Origin: an uncultured Desulfobacterales bacterium
GTDB taxonomy: Bacteria > Desulfobacterota > Desulfobacteria > Desulfobacterales > UBA11574
Direction: 5' to 3'
NCBI GenBank assembly: GCA_937925895.1
Contig: CALANC010000269.1
Coordinates: forward strand, 1 to 10,595
Length of the DNA: 10,595 bases
Positions 6,508-10,595 of the stretch are shown piece by piece; positions within the stretch are counted from its first letter, which is position 1; every line of letters begins with the position of its first letter. Below the pieces are notes generated by a model. It did no database searches, was not told where the DNA came from, and saw only the letters and a list, made by a program, of their open reading frames with translations. A program made the translations under genes and the position numbers.

Positions 6508-6542
6508 GAAGATTGTCTGACGGCACTGAGCAGATCATCTTC
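6508..6542. repeat. Imperfect hairpin between convergent genes
   Basis: GAAGAT (6508-6513) and TCTG (6516-6519) pair with CAGA (6531-6534) and ATCTTC (6537-6542), leaving a two-base internal mismatch and an 11-base loop. It sits between the convergent stops of the methyltransferase (6484) and the GT2 gene (6581), where a two-way terminator is expected, but neither side has a T-tract. Nothing else is recognisable in this 96-base spacer. Confidence 0.3.
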
Positions 6543-6580
6543 GTCAATTCCTGAAAGAGATGGGTTACGTCTGATCAGAG

Positions 6581-7390
6581 TTAGGATAAAACAGTTGGAT
6601 AGTCGGCTTGCAGATAACCATTTTTACATTGAATAGGCACATCTTCTCTTTTGTAATATTTTCTATTTCGACTTTCTTTCTTAGTTGGATTTTCGGGATG
6701 CCATTGGTGGAACGCCAGACATAGATGCCAGCATGACTTGAAAGGAAACCTTGAATTCCAAATTCGGTTTGCTAAATCCGAATCCTCTTGTCCCCATCCT
6801 TCATAATTCATATCATATCCATTTACCTTTAAAAATGCTTGTCTATCGATAGAAAAGTTTAACCCCATGATACTAGGTCTATGATTGTGAAGCGGATTCA
6901 GTTGATAAAATTGACTCTTTACATGTTTCCATAATAATGCTCTTTTTTTCTTAAAAGGTACCTGTGTTAAATAATCCTTGTTTTTTATTTTTTCAAAATC
7001 TAAATTTTTTGTAAATTCTTCGGACAATCTTACATATCCTCCCACTAAAATGCCGTTTGGAACAAATCTTTCACGATGCTCTTTCACGAAATCAGGATGG
7101 GGAATAGTATCTTGGTCAGTAAAAATTACCTGCCTGGTTTTGGATAGTTTCATTGTCCTATTAATCATCCTGGCTTTTCTAAACCCGCGATCTGTTTGCC
7201 AACAATGTATTATTTCAATCGTATGTTTCTTTTTAAATGCTTTGATTGCTTCCATAGTATCAGAATCACTGCCATCGTCAGCAATTAATATCCTGAAATA
7301 TGGGTATGTTTGTAGTGTAAATCCTAATAGTGTCTTTTTTAAAGCATCAGGCCAGTTGTAAGCGGAAATAACTACATCAATAATATCCAT
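6581..7390 (-). CDS. GT2 glycosyltransferase with galactosyltransferase-type C-terminal region
   Basis: A 269-residue GT-A fold enzyme. The N-terminus DVVISAYNWPDALKKTLLG (5-23), IADDGSDSDT (36-45) and the DxD-type metal site FTDQDTIPHPDF (90-101) are family 2 features. QTDRGFRKARMIN (65-77) and the late motif GYDMNYEGWGQEDSDLANRI (191-210) match the Glyco_transf_7C arrangement of chondroitin-polymerase-like and galactosyl/N-acetylgalactosaminyl transferases, where the Glu-Asp pair lies in the active site. It lacks a membrane segment and is likely cytoplasmic or peripheral. I chose the ATG at 7390, nine bases after AGG, over a GTG two codons upstream that is too close to that site. It is the last gene of the right-hand minus-strand group, separated from the kinase gene by a 171-base repeat-like spacer that may carry its own promoter. 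The sugar donor is not determinable. Confidence 0.9.
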   Translation of the reverse strand: MDIIDVVISAYNWPDALKKTLLGFTLQTYPYFRILIADDGSDSDTMEAIKAFKKKHTIEIIHCWQTDRGFRKARMINRTMKLSKTRQVIFTDQDTIPHPDFVKEHRERFVPNGILVGGYVRLSEEFTKNLDFEKIKNKDYLTQVPFKKKRALLWKHVKSQFYQLNPLHNHRPSIMGLNFSIDRQAFLKVNGYDMNYEGWGQEDSDLANRIWNSRFPFKSCWHLCLAFHQWHPENPTKKESRNRKYYKREDVPIQCKNGYLQADYPTVLS

Positions 7391-7561
7391 TTTCACTTAC
7401 CTAAGTTAAACCTCAATTGAACATAAAACAGAGCAGCGAGCTCTATAATAAAATCGCCTCACAATTTTATATAACGCGACGTTGCGCTCCCAAGGCGAAA
7501 GGCTAACCTTTCCATCCCGTTCGCTCCCGCCCTTCTAAACTATTATTATGACGAATATCAT
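7391..7561. other. Structured spacer, candidate repeat element
   Basis: A GC-rich patch (about 7475-7535) stands out in strongly A+T-rich surroundings. It contains a perfect 6-bp stem with a 4-base loop (GAAAGG-CTAA-CCTTTC, 7497-7512), and 53 bases away a 5-bp stem AGAGC/GCTCT (7430-7444) next to ATAATAAAAT. Read on the minus strand it resembles broken coding or repeat sequence (NGMERLAFRLGSATSRYIKL, stop, GDFIIELAALFYVQLRFNL). There is no transposase and no clear target duplication, so a miniature or dispersed repeat is only a suggestion. Confidence 0.35.
7466..7493 (-). promoter_or_regulatory. Weak promoter candidate for the downstream GT2 gene
   Basis: On the minus strand TTGGGA (7493-7488), a 16-base spacer and TATAAA (7471-7466) give 4/6 and 5/6 matches to sigma-70 hexamers, about 75 bases before the GT2 start at 7390. 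The site lies inside the repeat-like spacer, so a promoter supplied by that element is possible. Confidence 0.25.
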
Positions 7562-9133
7562 CTAACTAATAGAAAGTGGTTTTCGGCAACTGAGTTTATC
7601 AAGATCCAAGCCAAAAAATTCTGTCTTTTTAGTTCTTGTTATCTCCCAAATTTTTTTATAAATACTTCTTCTTTTGTGCCAAGATGGTTTTTCTTCTAAT
7701 GAGTAATAATGGAAAAATCTTAACCGATCTTTATATGTAATTGCGTTACTTAAAGAAGCATTTAGCTGGGACAAGTTAGTAATTTTCCTTTTTTCCGAAA
7801 GCTTTTTAATTCTAACACTATCAAGATCTATCAATATAAAGTTGCCTTTTTTGTATAGTACGTTGTCGGAGTTAAAATCTCTTTGCCATACATTGCGATC
7901 ATGAATTTTCTTGACCCAAAGCGCCAATTTTCGAATAGCTATACGTTTATTCTTTATATCTCTTATTGAAGATAAATACTCGTTTAATGATGTGCCGTCT
8001 TTTATAAACTCCGAGAAAAAAAAGCTTTTTTTATTTATTCTATAGTAACCCAAAGATTTTGGAACTGGAATGCTCCTAACTTCAAGCACCCTTGAATTGA
8101 TCCAGCAAGCTAAACATCTATCACGATGGAATATTCTCTTTTCATGAATTTTTACACACACATTTTTGTAAGCGATCACCCTGTCTTCTTTTATTCTTTC
8201 TCCTAATTGTATTGCTTCCTCAATTTCCTTTTTTCCCCACTGAAAATCTTTTCTTTTGTATCCATTAATCCCCTTGAGTTTTACAACAGCAAATTCGCTG
8301 CTATTTTTACAACATCTTTTAGCCCGCGATCGATAGTATCGCTTTCGGTGCTTTTGGCAGGCACGCTCGACCTCCGAAAGTTTTACCTTGTTTTTGAACA
8401 GTTGATTATAAGCGCCTAATAATTCCGTGAGCCATGGGTGTTCTTGTCGGTTTGAAATGAAGCCAAAAAATAGCTTGCCCAAGTTACTTACTCTTAACCA
8501 TCTTGGCAATCTCCGCAATATGTAGACCTCCTGAACATCAATGAGGCACGATTGACCGTTTGGTTTTATTATTATATTTTCAGGATGGAAGTCAGCATGA
8601 TAAATTCCTCTTAGATGGAGTGTAGCTAAAAACTTACCTAAATTTTCAGGATCGGGAATTATTTTTTCATTCAGAGATGTACCGTCGACCTTTTTTGTCA
8701 CTATAAAAAAACTTGTTGGCCTTAGTCCCTGTTTTTCTCCTTTTACAACCGGCTTTGCTGTTTCAACACCCAGCATAATGAGCTTATGTAAGTTTCGCCA
8801 CTCTGCCCATCGTCTCCAAGGGAGAATTCGATGGCGTAAGCGGTCTTTTGTTCGAATCAGATGACTGAGTTTTAGGAAATAGTCACCTTTTGATGTCTGA
8901 ATATAAAAGACTTGTCGTCTCTCAGTACTCTTTATTAACTTACAGTTAAGGCTATTTCTAAAAATCGTTTCAAGGGTAATGTTTGGAAAAAGTGGGCTAT
9001 TTTTTGTTTTAGAACCTAAAAGCTCTTCATTTAACGTTCTGATTAAATCCATCCCTATTTTTTCTTCAGTGATCTTTGGTTGTGTGTTTGTATAAAAATG
9101 CCTTTTATATCTCATCCATGCAAATCTACTCAA
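7562..9133 (-). CDS. Tandem-domain LPS kinase (two Kdo kinase/WaaP/InaA-type domains)
   Basis: This 523-residue protein carries two protein-kinase-like LPS kinase domains in one chain. Domain 1 (about 50-270) has the nucleotide-binding Lys88 in DYFLKLS, hinge VTKKVDGTSLNE (145-156), catalytic loop YHADFHPENI (178-187) and metal strand LIDVQ (197-201). Domain 2 (about 280-500) has Lys328 in VCVKIH, FIKDGTSLNEYL (376-387), QRDFNSDN (417-424) and LIDLD (434-438). Both keep the catalytic Asp/Asn and the metal Asp, so both could be active, and both share DGTSLNE, consistent with internal duplication. Single-domain relatives have roughly 230-270 residues and phosphorylate Kdo or heptose of the LPS inner core in the cytoplasm with ATP. 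The TTG at 9133 has AGG six bases upstream and overlaps the previous stop as TTGA; the ATG at 9115 is an alternative. The DNA is very A+T-rich. The two phosphate acceptors are unknown. Confidence 0.85.
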   Translation of the reverse strand: MSRFAWMRYKRHFYTNTQPKITEEKIGMDLIRTLNEELLGSKTKNSPLFPNITLETIFRNSLNCKLIKSTERRQVFYIQTSKGDYFLKLSHLIRTKDRLRHRILPWRRWAEWRNLHKLIMLGVETAKPVVKGEKQGLRPTSFFIVTKKVDGTSLNEKIIPDPENLGKFLATLHLRGIYHADFHPENIIIKPNGQSCLIDVQEVYILRRLPRWLRVSNLGKLFFGFISNRQEHPWLTELLGAYNQLFKNKVKLSEVERACQKHRKRYYRSRAKRCCKNSSEFAVVKLKGINGYKRKDFQWGKKEIEEAIQLGERIKEDRVIAYKNVCVKIHEKRIFHRDRCLACWINSRVLEVRSIPVPKSLGYYRINKKSFFFSEFIKDGTSLNEYLSSIRDIKNKRIAIRKLALWVKKIHDRNVWQRDFNSDNVLYKKGNFILIDLDSVRIKKLSEKRKITNLSQLNASLSNAITYKDRLRFFHYYSLEEKPSWHKRRSIYKKIWEITRTKKTEFFGLDLDKLSCRKPLSIS

Positions 9134-10071
9134 TCAGGACCTATGGGTATAGCAAAACGATTAGGGGTGACATATTCATCTATGGAGCTTACCTGAAGTA
9201 ACGGCCTCCCGCCCCAAAAAGCAGCCCAAGAACAGAAGGTACTCACTGTTCCCAGTATATAATCACATTGGCTCAGCAGGTAATTATCTTCAATGCTTGT
9301 ATCCTTCGCAAAATCTGTACGCTTGTTTCCATAGTCGTCAGCCTCATCGTTTCCCGGACCAAAAATGACATCTAACCCTACAAAATCTTTGGCTTTTTGT
9401 TTTGCATCTGAGCAAATGGCGAAGCCTACTTTAAATTCCGGTAAAGCTTTAGCAAAATCTAGCATCCAGCTTCGATACTGCTGAGGTGAGAAAAAAAGAT
9501 CTCCTCCTTTATGTTTTCGGTAATCGCCATGACGGATGTGGACACCGAGCACCAGATCAACCCGAGACCGTAGCTCAGACAATCTCTTATCAGCTCGCTG
9601 TCTCAAATATGGTAGAGGCGTAAAAATTGAACGTATTGTATCAGCATATTTAGCACATAGATCATATTCTCGAATATTCCAAGTCTGAACCAGCGCCAAT
9701 CGTCCACCCCTGGCATCTATCTGGTTTAAAAATTCCATCAACCCTGTACCTTCTGGATTACGCGTAGCTTTACTAGATTGAATTGGGCACCACGGTAGCA
9801 GCCTTGAGATCTTTGACATTTGATACAGTATGCGCACACAAAAATAGATAACGCTGCGTATCCATATCGGTGTCGGAGTCCTATCAACAGATAAATCTTT
9901 CTGCAAAAGCAAACGTCCCCTCGTGCATGAAAAGAAATCAGCATAATCTCCAAGCGTTGGATTTAGAAAAGCACAACCTTTTTCAAGGCAGCAGGCCAAT
10001 AGATGTGCATGCATAGTAAGCCGATTACCCAGCTGTGCATTGCGTTTCGCAAGAACAACGACTTTTAACAT
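9130..10071 (-). CDS. GT11-like glycosyltransferase (fucosyltransferase superfamily, HxRxGD motif)
   Basis: A 313-residue protein with the hallmarks of the alpha-1,2/1,6-fucosyltransferase and O-fucosyltransferase superfamily. Its N-terminal glycine turn NAQLGNRLTMHAHLLA (11-26) corresponds to the LGNQ motif of GT11. VHIRHGDYRKH (177-187) is the HxRxGD donor-phosphate motif, FAICSD (217-222) corresponds to the FSDD strand, and DNYLLSQCDYILGTVSTF (262-279) with CSWAAFWGG matches the final donor-binding helix where GT11 has a Ser-Phe-Ser-Trp-Trp motif. The donor may be GDP-fucose, but divergence is large and another sugar is possible. The ATG at 10071 is preceded by GAGAAG eight bases upstream. 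Its TGA overlaps the TTG start of the kinase gene, suggesting translational coupling. It follows the partial GT4 gene by 33 bases, so the genes very likely share a transcript. Confidence 0.8.
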   Translation of the reverse strand: MLKVVVLAKRNAQLGNRLTMHAHLLACCLEKGCAFLNPTLGDYADFFSCTRGRLLLQKDLSVDRTPTPIWIRSVIYFCVRILYQMSKISRLLPWCPIQSSKATRNPEGTGLMEFLNQIDARGGRLALVQTWNIREYDLCAKYADTIRSIFTPLPYLRQRADKRLSELRSRVDLVLGVHIRHGDYRKHKGGDLFFSPQQYRSWMLDFAKALPEFKVGFAICSDAKQKAKDFVGLDVIFGPGNDEADDYGNKRTDFAKDTSIEDNYLLSQCDYILGTVSTFCSWAAFWGGRPLLQVSSIDEYVTPNRFAIPIGPD

Positions 10072-10104
10072 ATAATTTACTTCTCATTCTATAATTAAAC
10101 GTTA

Positions 10105-10595
10105 TTAAGAAGCTTCTAAAATCTGACGATAGACATCGATATTTCCGTCGACCATCATATCAATGGTGAACTTGTGTTTCACCACCGATTTGCCTGTTTT
10201 TGTCACTCGCTTTATCAGTTCATCTTCAGTAAGCATCTTTACAATTGCTTCCGAAAGAGCCTCAGGGTCGGCGGAAGAAACCAAAAGCCCGTTTTTTCCA
10301 TTTTGAATGATTTCCGGGATTCCACCCGATTTAGTAGCTACAACCGGTATGCCAAGAGCCAGAGCGTCAAGGACTGCGGTGCCCAGGCCTTCCTGTACAC
10401 TACTCATAACAAAAAGATCGGCCATTTGATAAAATGCGCCAACATCCCGACGAAATCCGGTAAATATGAGTTCCTGTTTTAATCCCAGAGAAACAGCCAG
10501 ATTTTTAAGCTCATCCAGCAACTCACCGCCACCGACAATGAAAAAGCGGGCGGTGGGAATCTTGGCCAGAACGAGCGGAATGGCTCTCACTAAAT
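10105..10595 (-). CDS. GT4 family glycosyltransferase, C-terminal part (continues beyond window)
   Basis: Only the C-terminal, donor-binding half is in the window; the frame is open to the right edge, so a GTG at 10590 is not the start. Visible are ARFFIVGGGELLDELKNLA, ELIFTGFRRDVGAFYQMADL and the donor motif VQEGLGTAVLDALALG, in which the second acid of E-x7-E is Asp, as is common in this subgroup. PVVATKSGGIPEII follows, then a normal C-terminal helix region to LEAS and stop. It is a typical LPS/capsule GT4 enzyme that works on the cytoplasmic face of the inner membrane. It is the most upstream visible gene of the right-hand minus-strand group, 33 bases before the GT11-like gene. The substrate is unknown. 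Confidence 0.9.
   Translation of the reverse strand, partial: LVRAIPLVLAKIPTARFFIVGGGELLDELKNLAVSLGLKQELIFTGFRRDVGAFYQMADLFVMSSVQEGLGTAVLDALALGIPVVATKSGGIPEIIQNGKNGLLVSSADPEALSEAIVKMLTEDELIKRVTKTGKSVVKHKFTIDMMVDGNIDVYRQILEAS

Noticed and set aside
7497..7512. GAAAGG-CTAA-CCTTTC hairpin as the terminator of the kinase gene
   Set aside because: No T-tract follows it on the minus strand and it is about 50 bases beyond the stop; it is better treated as part of the repeat-like spacer.

Overview
The window reads as part of a lipopolysaccharide (LPS) core or surface-glycan locus of a Gram-negative bacterium. The evidence is a kdsB (CMP-Kdo synthetase) remnant, a heptosyltransferase-family (GT9) remnant, a WaaE/KdtX-like GT2 enzyme, LPS-kinase (Kdo kinase/WaaP/InaA-type) domains, several further glycosyltransferases and three SAM-dependent methyltransferases. 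The protein style suggests Desulfobacterota (former Deltaproteobacteria), but that is an impression and no marker gene fixes the taxon. No rRNA, tRNA, CRISPR array, transposase or integrase was seen.

Layout. Bases 1-377 hold no convincing gene but contain inverted repeats. Bases 378-1577 are a graveyard: a GT9 gene on the minus strand and kdsB on the plus strand, both without their 5' ends and joined head to head near base 880-905. Each has further lesions. A minus-strand pair follows: GT4 (2562-3707), then the WaaE-like GT2 (1542-2399), whose tail overlaps the kdsB remnant. The 359-base gap 3708-4066 carries a decayed LPS-kinase active-site fragment. A plus-strand block (4067-6484) encodes a class I methyltransferase, an FkbM-type methyltransferase with a good promoter candidate in front of it, and a COG4627-like methyltransferase. 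The rest is minus strand, transcribed from right to left: a partial GT4 (from beyond base 10595), a GT11-like HxRxGD glycosyltransferase, a 523-residue protein with two kinase domains in tandem, and a GT2/galactosyltransferase-like enzyme. A 171-base, structured, repeat-like spacer separates the last two.

How the genes may work together (inference). The glycosyltransferases would extend the lipid A-core or a related surface oligosaccharide at the cytoplasmic face of the inner membrane. The tandem kinase would phosphorylate Kdo, heptose or another core sugar, and the methyltransferases would modify sugars. Short modules in alternating orientation, visible shifts in base composition (bases 5816-9133 are much richer in A+T than 1542-3707) and several remnants point to a locus repeatedly rearranged by gene gain and loss. 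I found no convincing new molecular system. The best leads are the tandem LPS kinase with a third, dead kinase copy nearby, and the double truncation at the GT9/kdsB junction.
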